From Himantopus leucocephalus (taxonomy: Eukaryota; Chordata; Aves; Charadriiformes; Recurvirostridae), in the NCBI GenBank assembly GCA_003993805.1, contig RSEF01000004.1, forward strand, positions 9,321,806-9,385,805: a DNA stretch of 64,000 nucleotides, in the 5' to 3' direction. Positions 13,804 through 25,900 of this stretch are shown in pieces. Under the pieces are notes generated by a model. The model saw only the letters and a list, made by a program, of their open reading frames with translations, was not told the origin of the DNA and did not search any database. The position numbers and the translations under genes are program-made. Position 1 is the stretch's first letter; each line of letters opens with the position of its first letter.

Positions 13804-13885
13804 AAATCGTGCCTCAGGTAGTCCAGTGGGACAAAGCCCAGAAAGACGTTTTTAAATCTCTTTTAAATGCCCTGATTCTGTTTAG
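13804..13885 (+). other. Exon-like segment, internal or terminal
   Basis: A strong acceptor precedes it: a branch-point-like CTAAATTAAC about 40 bases upstream and AACTTTTTTTTTTCTAG ending at 13803. A usable donor (TTTAG|GTATGA) follows at 13886. Two readings are possible. In one frame the 82 bases are open throughout and run on past the donor. In the frame compatible with the segment ending at 8667, the reading continues N-R-A-S-G-S-P-V-G-Q-S-P-E-R-R-F and stops at TAA 13853-13855, which would make this a last coding exon. No polyadenylation signal stands out close downstream. The product is unknown and the evidence is limited to splice signals. Confidence 0.22.
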
Positions 13886-16800
13886 GTATGAACATTTTTC
13901 CAAGCTCCACCAAAATACCTTATGTTAAAGTCCTCTTGTTGACTGTACTTACATTGTTTCAGTATCAACTTAAGTGAGTGGCAAAATATTCATTAACTTT
14001 GGGATGATGACCAGTCCCTTTCAGTGGAAGTAGACCCTACCATGGGGCATATGTCCACTTGCAACTCAGCACTGTTATTTACATTCTGAATATAAGGATT
14101 GCAACTGGTTAGTTGTCAAAGTAAATGCAAGTAAAAATACAAACAAGGCATAAAAAACTACCGGAAAAAAATGAGATCTCTACAATGAATTAATTCTTCA
14201 GCCTTTGACTTACACTTTTTTGCAATTATTTCAGTCACTGCTGAAATGCACCCATGCAGCACAGTAGTTTTAGGCAGGAAGTGAAGAAGAAAACTTTTTC
14301 CAATTGAAGCTGCAGGACCAATTTTGATAGTAATTATCTGAGGTTGGGTCAGCTCACTGGATGTTATTATCTCCTGCCAAACTAAAAATGAAATTTATGA
14401 AAAATGAAACCTGTAATGATTCTAAGTGGTTAGACTGTAGTAATGGAAGTCATCCAGAAATACAGATCTTCCTGCTGCAGAAGCTATCATTTGGTGGCAT
14501 TTCTTCTGAGTTGCTCTGAAGGGAAGAATTCCGGTTAAAGAGATATTAATGCCATGTGAATATAATTTTCCAGCACGGTTGACTCTCATCCTATTAGGAA
14601 TCCTTAATGTATGCCATCATCATTTAGGCTGCAGATGTCAGACAGGATAGGGGAAAGGAGAAGCGGGGCGGACCGTTGGTCACTGAGCAATGCAATTGCA
14701 GACATAGGTGCCTCACTTCATGGAAAGCTCATGGCTGTTTGTGTATACCTATAACTAAGTATATTGCTTGTTTGCTTAAGTATCCTTTTAAATTACTTAC
14801 AAGCTTAATGGATTAGACTTGAAAATGCTTTCCACTATCATGCCTATTGAAAAGTCATGTTCACGCTCATCGTTCTTGCATTAGTCTCTTCAGGAATCCC
14901 ATCAGTTTTCTTGATGCATGGTGTTTTATCTGAGACTTAGCAGCTAGTGGAAAAAGAGGAGGATTACTCCACGTTATGTATAGACATATTCTTGTTTATG
15001 TCCAGTTTGACTTCTTGCCTGTTTGAACTAATTGCGCATAATATAAAATCCACTTTTGGCTCTGAAGAACTGTGGTTGCTCCTGTAGTCTGTATTTTTTC
15101 AACTATGTATTCCTGCATACATGTAAACCTCTGCATTTGTCCTCTTTGGTCTCAGATATAGTCGAGATATTTAGGCTCTAGTTGAGTCTCTTTCAAACGT
15201 TCCTTCTTGAGATAAACAGTCTGAGCTTTTAAATCTTTTGCTCAGGCTGATTTCCCAGTTCTTTAATTATCGTTACGGCCCTCTGCTAATCCTTGTCAAT
15301 TCCAGTGGTCCTGAGGTGAAAGCCATTGTGATTTCCTACACCTCTCAGTTCAGGAACTTGTGACCAGTGAAAAGACATTATATTTCAACATCCCTGTGAT
15401 CTCAGTCTCATGGAATAGCTCCGAGCCAGGAGTAGACAGTTGTAAATAGAGACAACTTTGGATCACTTTTATCTGTGGTGGAAATTGGCCCATCTTCCAA
15501 TAGATGTGAATCTACTCTTTCAAGCAACTCTTTTTGTGACAAGCATAATTCAACTAAACTATATAGTATCCTCAAATTATTCTAAACAAAGTTCTCATAA
15601 ATTTTATTCAGAAAAGCTTCAGGATTTAGCTCTGTGTAATATAACTATGGAATGATACAAAGTGTGTTTCAACATGAAGTAGAATGTCTTACAAACACTA
15701 ATACCTAAGAGTCAGAGGAAGTCTTTGTTCATTGAATTCTCAGAGGTCTTGGCACACCTTGACTTATGTCTCGTATCGAGCTCTTTCATGTATCTGATTT
15801 AGAAACTGCAGTAAATCAGAATTGGGGAAACTACATCCAGCTTTCATCACTTACTTGTCAATATAAGGAGAAGTGACATGACAATAACACGTCCCAGCAT
15901 GTTTGTTAGGGATTCCTCACCCATGAAATTTATAATCCTTTCAAACACAGAAACTGTACAATTTTAAAGGAGCTTTGTAGGGCTTATGAAAATTAAATGC
16001 AGAAAATATGGAGCGAGTGGAAAATGAAGTAGCTTCCATATCAGTTAGTCATTTACTTTAATTGCAAGAGAATGTTTTAGCTGAAGAAGTAAACCCTTTT
16101 CTGTTCTTATTAAATAAAAGAATACATTACTTCCATTTGTATTCAGCCCTTTTGAGCAATTGTGTGCAAAGTTTTGGTCTAAACTTGTTTATTTGCATAA
16201 GTGTCTCCCTATATTTACTTACAGAGGATTCCCAATAGTATTAACTTTAATAGCTTTACTTCTGGTTAAATTGGTGATTTACATTAAAACAAGTTTTTTA
16301 AAACAGGTTACCGTGTTGGCTGTTGCAGTTCACCAACAGAAACAATACAATTCATTTAACGTCACTGTTGATTTCTGCTATCAGCAATTTGAAAGATCAT
16401 ATGATATCTTAGTAGATATTTATATACAGTTGTAATGCCATTTTGTGTTTGTATACAGATTAACGTTTCCCAGAACAGTAATAAATCCAAAAATATTTAT
16501 TATTTACACTTTCATAATATTTATAAAAGTAGTGAATTTGGCATATCCATGGCAAAATACAACTACATTTGTTTAATGTAAACATATCTGTTTCATTTGG
16601 CACGGACTTTAGTGAGGTAAAATGGTGACCTGAGTTTTTAGATGACTTCTCACTATTATAGTTAAAGTCCTCACGTTGGTCCTTGCATCTCGTTTCTCAA
16701 TGCAGCCCTGGGAAGCTGCTCCAGCAGGTCCTTCCATGACCCAGAGATGCAATAATGAATGCAGTGACTCTTTCAAGTGGCCACTTGAAGGGGCAGAGTT

Positions 16801-17927
16801 AAGGTTGCTTCAGTTTTTAGCCTGACAATACATCTTCTAACTTTTCAGACATATAAATCTGAAGTACTCTAATTCTTCAATCCTTGTTTTTCACATGTTT
16901 GAGTGGCAGCGAACTTCACTTTCTAGAAGCACAGAACACTGTCAATAACCTTAACTATGTGCATGATAGGTTTTGTCATCTGATGATAAGAAAACCTTTT
17001 CCTGCATTAGTTCCCATATCACTGTTCCACTGTTACAGTAAACTTGCTCTCAATGACTGCCTTTAAGGTGCTGGTTTTGACTTTGCTGCTTATTGCCCTA
17101 GGAGCACGGCCCACAAATACCCAGCGGATCAAGGTAGAGCTTTCCAAGAGCAACAGTGAATTGTTTAGATAACTTATTATCTGCTGCCAGTCACCTTTTT
17201 TTCCTATAGTATTTTATAGTATTCAGATTAGTTCTTTTGCCCAGTTCTGAAATACTCTCAAGACAGATTTATTTATTTAAAATGTATGTGTGCAAGTTTC
17301 TTCAATTATGTGATGGTCTGGAGCTGCACCAACATAATCTTATCAGCATTCAGTATCACTGCCTTTAGAAAAAAATAAGCAAATGCATGATAATAAGATG
17401 AGATAAAAATTCAATCAGAAGAAGAAAATATTTTTGTGATTGTTTTATTCATTTGCTTTCTCACACAATTCCCTCTCCTAAAACACCCTGTCTTAAGCAG
17501 CCACTTTTTTGGCATACGTTCCAAAATATATAAAACCTGGCACACATGAGTGGAGGATTTTTAAATTACTAGCGAGGACTGGATATACTTTCACTTTAAT
17601 CTGAATTGGAAATAGCTCAAGTAAAGAATAAGTGTTGTCTGCAGACATACTGATGTAAATAGAAAGATATTTCGGAGTGTAGTCTTTTATTTTTACTTGT
17701 TATTCATAACTGATAAGGAACTGTAAATAACTTCACAAGGGATGTTGCTGATTAGAATTAAAAGGGAAAAAATATGGAAGGTATAGAAAATTGGAAAAGT
17801 TCTGAAGAAGTTCCCCATTTACCCATTTTGTCTATCTTTTCTTCAAGAAAATAATTACAGTTAAAATTTCAGTTAAAAAGTTTTTTCTTTCCTAAGTTGG
17901 CACTTTTTTTCCGTATTTGTTCTCTCA
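13886..17927. other. Non-coding stretch, nothing recognised
   Basis: AT-rich unique sequence with only short chance frames. No repeat family or RNA gene was seen. Confidence 0.55.
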
Positions 17928-18142
17928 TTTCATTCTAGCATTTCAGCATATGATCTGACCTCTAAGTGTCGTAGTTGGATCTCACTACAATTTTGAGAGC
18001 AATGTCTGAAAATTAATTTCTGAATTTGAAAAAATTTGGTGTTGAGCTCATTTCCTAAAGTTACAAAAGAAAAAAAAATTGGAGTTGACTATTAATTGCC
18101 TTAACCACGGGATTGTCTTACCTCAGTGTGTTTTGATAGAGG
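17928..18142 (+). repeat. Dispersed repeat, copy 1 of 2
   Basis: This 215-bp segment (from TTTCATTCTAGCATTTCAGC to GTGTTTTGATAGAGGAG) matches 39654-39885 in the same orientation, at roughly 90 percent identity outside indels. Long shared blocks include AGTTGGATCTCACTACAATT and GACTATTAATTGCCTTAACC. Copy 1 lacks about 18 bases present in copy 2 near its start. It is not CR1 and not the LTR family found at 22404. I see no terminal inverted repeats or target-site duplication. It could be a fragment of an old interspersed repeat or a local duplication. Confidence 0.8.
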
Positions 18143-19021
18143 AGACATGCAGTGAGCTTTACTCTAAGTGTGTAGTTCAGCTCCTTCAGTAGGTCATTTT
18201 CTATATATCCTATTTTCCTCTATTCTTACATGTTGCCACATGCTTTCTCACTAGATTTGTTGGGAGGAGAGCTAACAAGAGATGTCAGAATGAAAGAGCT
18301 GTGTGTGCTTGACAAATAGATAGATATTGAACAGTTTGGTCGCTGCCTCCTGTAACTGCAGCTTTGTAAATGCGAAGACTTGCAGCATTTGGGTGGGGGG
18401 GTCATAGGTAGTTTCGTAAAGCTGGGGAAGAACTTTTCAGGGAAAAGCATCTTCATTATACTATATCTGTTATGTTTTTATTGAACATTAACTAGAGACC
18501 ACTACAAAGGACGAGCTGATATTTATCAGGTATATATCAACTATATACTATTGCAATTCTTTATGCTTCCTGTTTTCTACAGCAGCCCTGTTTTCTATCG
18601 GCAGACCATGAAAAAACTTGTATGGGCTGTTTAAGCTTCACGAGATTCCTCTGAGGTAGATAAAACATGGAACATTATCTTTGTTCAATACAAATATATT
18701 AGAAGGTGTGTGTCCTGTATTTACTGAATCACAGCTTTTACTTTTTACAAAAACCTCATGTATGTTTTCAGTCAGAGTTAGGGTTCCTGCTTAGGTAATA
18801 GAATTGCAGCATGTACCCGTATATTAGGTGCTTAAATCCTTTCAGAACTTAACGTCCTTATGTCGTTTAGATACCTTGGTATGATTTTTATATGTGTACA
18901 CATGTGTGTATACACATGTAAACATACTATTTTGGTGTTATTCACACCGCCTATTTTGGCTCATTAGGGCATCTAGCAAAGGTACAGTTCAGAGCACCTA
19001 ATTTTTACTTTTAAGCTTAAT
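18143..19021. other. Non-coding stretch with alternating TGTGTA/TACACA palindromes
   Basis: At 18891-18920 there are two adjacent 12-bp perfect palindromes, ATGTGTACACAT (18892-18903) and TGTGTATACACA (18905-18916), forming a degenerate purine-pyrimidine repeat. Nothing else was recognised. Confidence 0.55.
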
Positions 19022-19231
19022 CTGTCTGCAATAAACAGAGAGGGATAGGTGCATAGAATATGATTGAGGCTACAACTAAACTCCAAAATAGTTGAATTGA
19101 TTGCTGTGCTCTTGGATCCTTGTTCNACTGTCTGCAATAAACAGAGAGAGAGAGGTGCATAGAATATGATTGAGGCTACAACTGAACTCCAAAGTAGTTG
19201 AATTGATTGCTGTGCTCTTGGATCCTTGTTC
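19022..19231. repeat. 104-bp duplication around a single N (probable assembly artefact)
   Basis: Bases 19022-19125 and 19128-19231 are near-identical (CTGTCTGCAATAAACAGAGA to GGATCCTTGTTC), separated by N at 19126 and one extra A. A few substitutions differ between the copies, such as GGGATAGG against GAGAGAGG. The duplication produces a spurious 141-codon minus-strand frame containing an unknown residue; this is not a gene. Confidence 0.85.
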
Positions 19232-22200
19232 TGATTGCTGAGATTGAGTGTCTGGCCAGGCCACACCATGGTTCCATTCCAGCTCGTGTGCACAGAATAC
19301 TTTCCGTGTAAAATGACAAGTAAATACAGTTTCCATCTATGTTTGGCCTTAGTGTGCAGAGGAGTACCACATTCAACAATGTGGGAACTGAGTCCCACAT
19401 TCTACAATTTAGACACAGTCTCCAAAATAAAATACATTATTCGATACTATGCATACCTCTTCCTTATGTCTTAGAAATTGTCACAGCTGGCCTTCTCCAG
19501 AACATTTGTTTCCTTGTGTAGTAGAAACTTCAGGTGTAGAAAGTTTGACCTCTTTGTCATTTCTATCCAGACAAACCAAAAATGTCCTTGCTTTTGTGCC
19601 AAAGAATATTCCTTTACACCTGCAATTTCAAAAATTGTAGCAAATGTTGATGTAGGGTCCAAAAAATGTTTCTGTATGTTTTGTATTTCATTGCATTCCT
19701 TAAAGCAGTGTAACTGCAGGGTATGGACAAACGATATCAGCCACTCCTTGGCTAGAAGTGTCTGTAAAGTGCTTTTATAGTTGGGGTCTTTTGCTCATCA
19801 TCTTTTATAGCTTCAACCATGAGCCAATTATTGTCATAGAACACTCCTGGCTGTATAAATAACAAAACACATATGGCATCATATAGTTTAGCTGACTGAT
19901 ATTAGGCAGAAGTAAAGCATCAAAGGAGCATTTTTGATATGTAAATACCTACTTTGAATTTCCCTGATTATACTCCTGATTATTTTTATGAAACTAATTT
20001 GAAAAAAAACACTAAAATAATAAAGAATAATTCCAAGTAATGTATTAGTTCTCAATCATTAGCATATTCTAACGATACATTAATAAGACATACATATGTA
20101 AATATAATTGTAGAAGATCCAGGGAACATTTTTATTTAGTTTTTTTAAATTTCACTTTCTGAACTTGTTGCAAGCACAAAGCTACTTCTTTTATAGTTTG
20201 AGCCACAAGTATTAGATTTTGTATACAATTACAATGTTTAGGAATATATACTGTTGTGATCGATCAGAATTTCTGTAGTTACTGAAGCCCAAATTTGAGC
20301 ATCCTTGGGTTTGGGTATATTATCTGCTGTGTACTGTATTTGCGATAATTCACGTACCCTTCTTTAAAATAATTGGAAACTTTGAAGCCTTCTCAAATCC
20401 TGTACTTCTCTTAAAATTCAGGTTAATGTTTTTGTAGTATTTATGTTCTGCACATCAGTTGTAGAGATAGTAAACATAACACTGATGACCTACAAACATC
20501 CGAAATTTGTCCAGAGTGATCAAATTGTGTCCAGAAACAAATCATTTACCAAATTAACCTTTTGGACATGAGTTAAATTACCCTCAAACTAGTTACAGAT
20601 GTAGGGGGGTTTATTATTTTTTAAGTGATGCTTAACTTGGTTATCTTCCTATGATTCATAGGAAAAAAAAAAAAAAAGTTTAAACTTCCGGAGTCCCAAT
20701 ATGGAGAAGAATGCCAAATGGAGACAGAGTCATCATGTTCTGCAATTAGAGAGCAATCATGTTTGTTCTTTGAAAGATCTGCGTTTTGTATTGTCAACTC
20801 TTTTCAACTGTAACACGGATATCTCTTCTTTCTAGTTCAGTTGAGCTCAGTATAGGACACAAAAGAGTCAAGAGGAAAAACTAGCTTTATGCCAGCTTTT
20901 CAGATCTCTAGTTGCAATTCATTTCAATGATTATCATAAGATAGAGAAAAAAATGAATATCATCTACATACTGCATAGGCCATTCTGATATTAGCTATAG
21001 TTTAAAAGTATTCAGAACATACCTTTTTTTTTTCCCCTGTACAATTTCTTTGATACTTTCCACTTCGGTAAATGTAGCAAAGATAAAGAAGTGACGGTTT
21101 GCTGATCTTAAAGAACAGTGCTTCTGGAAGGTCATAAGGAGCTCACAGCATAATGAAGAAGTGATCTTAAGTCTTTTAAATTTGAATATATTGATTTTAT
21201 GTGTACTCACCAAAAAAGAAATACCCAAAAAGCTGTAACTAGTACTGTATTTGTTATCACAAATGCAATAGAATTATGGTTAAATATGTAATGGCCATAT
21301 CTCATTTTGCATTAATACACTGGCTTTCATCTAAAAAGAAAATATCAAATGTGCTAGGCAAAGGATACACCCTGCCCATAAAGTGAGTCATGCTTCAAGC
21401 TCTGAATGTGTGCATCACCTTGAGTATTATAAAAACCTATAAAACTGTCAAAAAGTTATGCTTTAGCATCATTCCTGAAAGTTGCATCCTTATTTCTGGA
21501 ACTGTGTTCTCAGGGATTCCAGTCAGTACCCCAGTGACGTGACATCCCTGGAAATAACATGTACTGAGGGCTGACAGATGACAGCTGTAGGAACCAGAGA
21601 TATTTGATGGATGTATTACAGTTCCAAAATACTGGTATATTACACATGCAATGCAAAGTTACTCTAGCTGAAAGTTCCTTATAAGTTCAAGATTCATAAG
21701 CTTTTTAGAATAAAGTATAAATTAGCCTTAAACAATATGAAAAATGTATTGTAGGCTAGTAAGTAGTACCTATTATTTTCTCTTTCACTAGTTAAAACCA
21801 AAGCCTGACCCAAGTATAACATATTACTAATTCTCCATGAATCTTCCAATTTAAGGGAGTTAAAAATCTTTCAGGATTCAAAGGTAACTTCTGCAAATTA
21901 ACAGAAAATTATTTTATTTTCTGCTCGTAGGTGATCTCTGTTGAATTCATGCTTATAAGATGTCTACTTCATATGTGGTGTTTTCTTGCCCTTTCCCAGT
22001 TCTGTGGTGTAGAGACCGCTCATGAATTTCAAAAAGTTGTTTTAGAATAATCTTTTAATATCAAGTGCAAATGCCATTAGATTAAACTAGATGTCTTAAT
22101 AACAACTCCCTCCCATGAGTCCTGGAAGTTTTAAAGAGAAAATCAATCTCTTTTTAACTTTAAACAAATAATTTAGCAAAAACAATGCAATTGCAAAGAG

Positions 22201-22403
22201 ACCTTAAGTGATAACCACTGACATTTGTGGGACCTAGAGTCTCAGTATGTAGACTCTCAATGTCTTCCATGTCAGAAATCCTTGCAATAATTTTATCTGT
22301 AGAAGTCAGACTAGGAAGTAAGGTATTTCAGAAGAAATTTGAGACGCCTCAGTAACTGTGCCAATTTGCAGAACTATCCATAGTTTTTATAAAGGCTTTT
22401 ATT
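19232..22403. other. Non-coding stretch, nothing recognised
   Basis: Mostly AT-rich unique sequence, with a 15-base A run at 20663-20677. Overlapping short frames on both strands at 19339-19780 show no family features. Confidence 0.55.
22399..22403. repeat. Target-site duplication, left
   Basis: TTATT, identical to 22928-22932 immediately after the LTR. Confidence 0.85.
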
Positions 22404-22624
22404 TGTCCTGGTTTCAGCTGGGCTAGAGTTAATTTTCTTTCTAGTAGCTGCTGTGTTTTGGATTTAGTAAGAGAATAATGCTGATAACACATATTGGTTT
22501 AGTTGTTGCTAAGCGATGTTTGCATTAGTCAAGGACTTTTTCAGCTTCCCATGGAAGCTGAGAGGAAGCATAGGCAGGACAAGCTGGCCAAAGGAATATT
22601 CTGTAGCATAGATGTCATGTTCAG

Positions 22625-22631
22625 TATATAA
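22625..22631 (+). promoter_or_regulatory. LTR TATA box
   Basis: TATATAA within AGTATATAAATGGGAGTTGG, at the position expected at the U3/R border of this LTR family. It is the best-supported core promoter motif in the window. Confidence 0.65.
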
Positions 22632-22787
22632 ATGGGAGTTGGCCAGGGGAGCAGGAGTCTGTGAGCGCTGCTCAGAATGGGCTGGGCAATTGACCATTGG
22701 GTGGTGAGAGTGACTTGTGTTTGTATCACTTTAGTTTGTATGTTCTTTTACTGTTTTTTTTTTTTTCCCCTCTTCAATTACTGTTCT

Positions 22788-22793
22788 ATTAAA
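22788..22793 (+). terminator. LTR polyadenylation signal
   Basis: ATTAAA in CTGTTCTATTAAACTGTC, about 160 bases downstream of the TATA box, consistent with an LTR R region. Confidence 0.55.
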
Positions 22794-22927
22794 CTGTCTT
22801 TATCTCAACCCATGAGATTTTTATGTTTTTTCCCCCCACTCCTTTTCTCCCTCTTCTCCCTTCCCTACTTGGGGGGCCGGAGGGCAGTGAGTGAGCGCCT
22901 GTTGCTGGCTGGGGTTAAACCATGACA

Positions 22928-22932
22928 TTATT
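22928..22932. repeat. Target-site duplication, right
   Basis: TTATT, matching the five bases before the LTR. Confidence 0.85.
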
Positions 22933-25900
22933 ACAGACAAGGGTATGTAAGAGCATAATTGATGATTTGTCCTTATTATTATTTATCAGGCTAAAAGGGC
23001 CAAGCTGATCAGAGTCACTGCAGTTGCAGCAGGGATGCAGCTGGTCTGGAGTGTCTCATAGTTGAGCCATCAATGATTATCTGCCTTATGAGGGGAAAAA
23101 ACGAACAAATACAGATGAAAGCAGCTTTTGAGCTTCACTTTTTCTGTGGCTGAAACATTGTCTAACAAGGTGCCTTGTCTAACAAGATGTTTCAGAACAG
23201 CTAAGAAGTACTTAGGTACATAAGCCAGTAAAGGGGAGAGGTAGCTATGTTAAATAAGCATGTCTGCTGGATGCTGATATATATATATCTGTATGTGAAA
23301 AATAAGCAGGCTTCTTGAAGCTTTGTAATATAGTATTCTAATCTAGGGGACTAGATTTGTGATGTTTTTGTAATACTTCATCTCTGGTGCTTTCATCCTG
23401 AGCTAATTAATTTCTAAACTTTTATTCATAAGCAAATCTAGCTAATAAAATATCCCGTCAAAATAGTCAGATCTTCCAGTAATCTGTTTTTAAACAGCAA
23501 CCAGACAGACAAACCTAAAAGGTGCACTGTTAAAGTAAATGTATTAAACCTTCAGTCTATGTAGAACGGTATTATAATAATAGATAGGGGTAGAATATCT
23601 ATTTAATGCAGAGTTGTGTCCCAGAAGCTAATATAAGAAAGAGGAGTGTAATTCATGTCATTCAAAATTATTTGAAGATTCCACACATTTTTTATGATTT
23701 AAAATTAGTCAATGCTTCTTGTCATGCTGTTAGAACGTAAGGGTTCTCCGGATCATCAAATTTGCTGTGTTTCCATTGTGTAGTCTAGAATAGGTTTGTG
23801 GGGTTTTTTTTTTCCCCCCTAACTGGCTTCATGAATAGCTAATTTGTCATTTTCTACTATTACACTTTAAGGGAGGGTATTAATTTAATTATTATAAGTA
23901 ACTGGGACTTCAACAATGTAAATAGTTGGGTTGGGATCTGCCTCTTTATATATTGATGTACCTTTAAAAATTGCATTACATTTACATCATACCAGACCAG
24001 AAAATTAGGCCACTACCTCTAGTCTGCTGTGTTATTTTTTTATTCTTTTCTAGTATTTCTTGCTCTAGCTATTGCAGAGTATAGCTTTGGGGGATGTGGA
24101 GTATACGTGGATATATCTTTTGAAGAAATGAGCATAAATTTCAGATGCAACGTGTTACTACCTGTTCAACAGGATTTCTGAGAGGCAAAAAGCCTGACTG
24201 TGCTTTACAACTTTGGCTTGTGAATCAATTATTTTTATCTAGTTTGAAGTAGTTTCATCAACTTCAACTTCATATCATATAATATCATTTAATATAATAC
24301 GATGCAATGAAAAACTAAAAGTCTTGGTTATTAGCAGCTAGTAGATGTTGACCAAGTTCCATATTTATGTTATTCAAAGTATTCCAATTTTTGTATTTTT
24401 AACATATTATAAAAGGGTGAGAAAACACATAATGGAAATTTTCTGGCTCGTTAGTCCGTCTTTGGCATGATTCAGAAGACTGAAAGTCCAATTTAGTCAG
24501 TCTTTGGGGTAAAAGAGTATAACTCGGGAAATACAAAGAAGTACATTAGTCTTAATTTGTCTATAATGGTAACGGAGTTGGTATGTGCACAGTCCTCTGT
24601 CCATTCATCAATAGAGAGCCTCCACAAACCAGGATCTCTTCTCATTTTTCTTCCACAAAGGTGCTACAACTTCATTTTGGACAAAGTATAATTGATTGCA
24701 TATGGGCAAGACTTCTTGTAAGATTAGTTACATTTTTAATCAAAATGTCATGGGGGTACAAGTGTAACACGTGCAAAGAAGTTCTTTGTGTTAGAGGGAT
24801 TCGTTGCTCAAGAACAGCTGCAAATGCACAGCTTTGTGCTGTACTTTCTTACCCTACGATTATTGCAATACTTACATATAAACATAAGGCCTCTTTATGA
24901 AAATGATGGCTGGATCGGTTAAAGGTTTGGAAACCTGAAAATTGAGTTCGGTGCCTAACCTCTGAGTGCTTGGCCCTAGAGCCAAAGCCTAATATCCTGT
25001 ACATTAAGGCTTAAGATATCTGTGTAGTACATGGGGAGGGTTAGGTTATGTCTAAGCAAATTAAGTTCAATACTTTTAACTCCAGTCACTGGACACTTTA
25101 TCCCTGAAAGGCGAGGTTAGAATTCAGGAGATTTTATAGTCTGTTCCTCGGTGTAGGAATCAGAGTTTGAATCAAGAATGTACACAAAGCTTTTCAAACA
25201 TCAAAGGAACATGATAAAAATGTGGATAATATTACATGTCAAGTATGTAGCCTCCCTTGCGTAAGGCTAGTTCCACTAACTCCTCTGTGAAGAGGATAAA
25301 GTATGTTCAAGAGCTGGCACTGGTATAAGCTTTGGTATTAAATTCCCTGTGCCAATGTGTCCCTGCTTCTAAACATATTCAGATGAGCATAGTCTATTGG
25401 CTGAACCACAGTCAAAGATTTGAACAAATAGTTTATTGTTTCTTTTTTTGAAGGTCTCAAATTTTGAGACTTTCATGCATGCATGTGGATTTATCTTTGT
25501 CACAGAGTGAGAATTCCAGGATCTCCTCTGTGCTAGGAAGTACACTGTTCTTCCACTGATTAGTTAATTATTCACTTGGGCCTTCTCCAGCTGAGTACCC
25601 TGATATGAATGAATATAAACAAAATAGTTTCCGCCAGGTGTCAGCCCCTTAGAATAATGAATAGGAAAATAAATTAAGGTGTTGTTACTGGTGTAGTTGT
25701 GTTTGTTTTTTGTTTTTTAAACATGGAGAGAAATATCTCTAGGAATTACATTGTTAGACTGGTATTTAAATAGGCTGGATGTGTAGAGGGCTTTGCAATT
25801 TAGAATGATTATATAAAAATAATGAAACTTGCTTTTTTTCAGTCTTCTGTGAAATGGAATAATCATCACTCTCCTGAACAAACTGTATTATTTTCCCATG

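Larger units (their letters stand above)
22404..22927 (+). mobile_element. Solo LTR of an avian endogenous retrovirus (ERVL-like)
   Basis: The 524-bp element begins TGTCCTGGTTTCAGCTGGG and ends GGGGTTAAACCATGACA, with TGTC/GACA termini. It is flanked on both sides by a perfect 5-bp target-site duplication, TTATT (22399-22403 and 22928-22932). Inside, in plus orientation, are a TATA box (TATATAA, 22625-22631) and a polyadenylation signal (ATTAAA, 22788-22793). T-rich and pyrimidine-rich tracts flank the CTGTCTTTATCTCAACCCATGAG block typical of this family. No internal retroviral region or second LTR is present, so it is a solo LTR left by recombination between the two LTRs. The 5-bp duplication and the sequence fit the class III (ERVL-like) bird LTRs I remember; the exact subfamily name is not asserted. 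Short open frames inside it are shadows. Confidence 0.9.

Noticed and set aside
18973..19400. 141-codon minus-strand frame with an unknown residue, and two overlapping frames
   Set aside because: They exist because the 104-bp duplication around N 19126 is read twice; the frame repeats itself.
22509..22925. Open frames on both strands around 22509-22925
   Set aside because: They lie inside the solo LTR, which does not encode protein.
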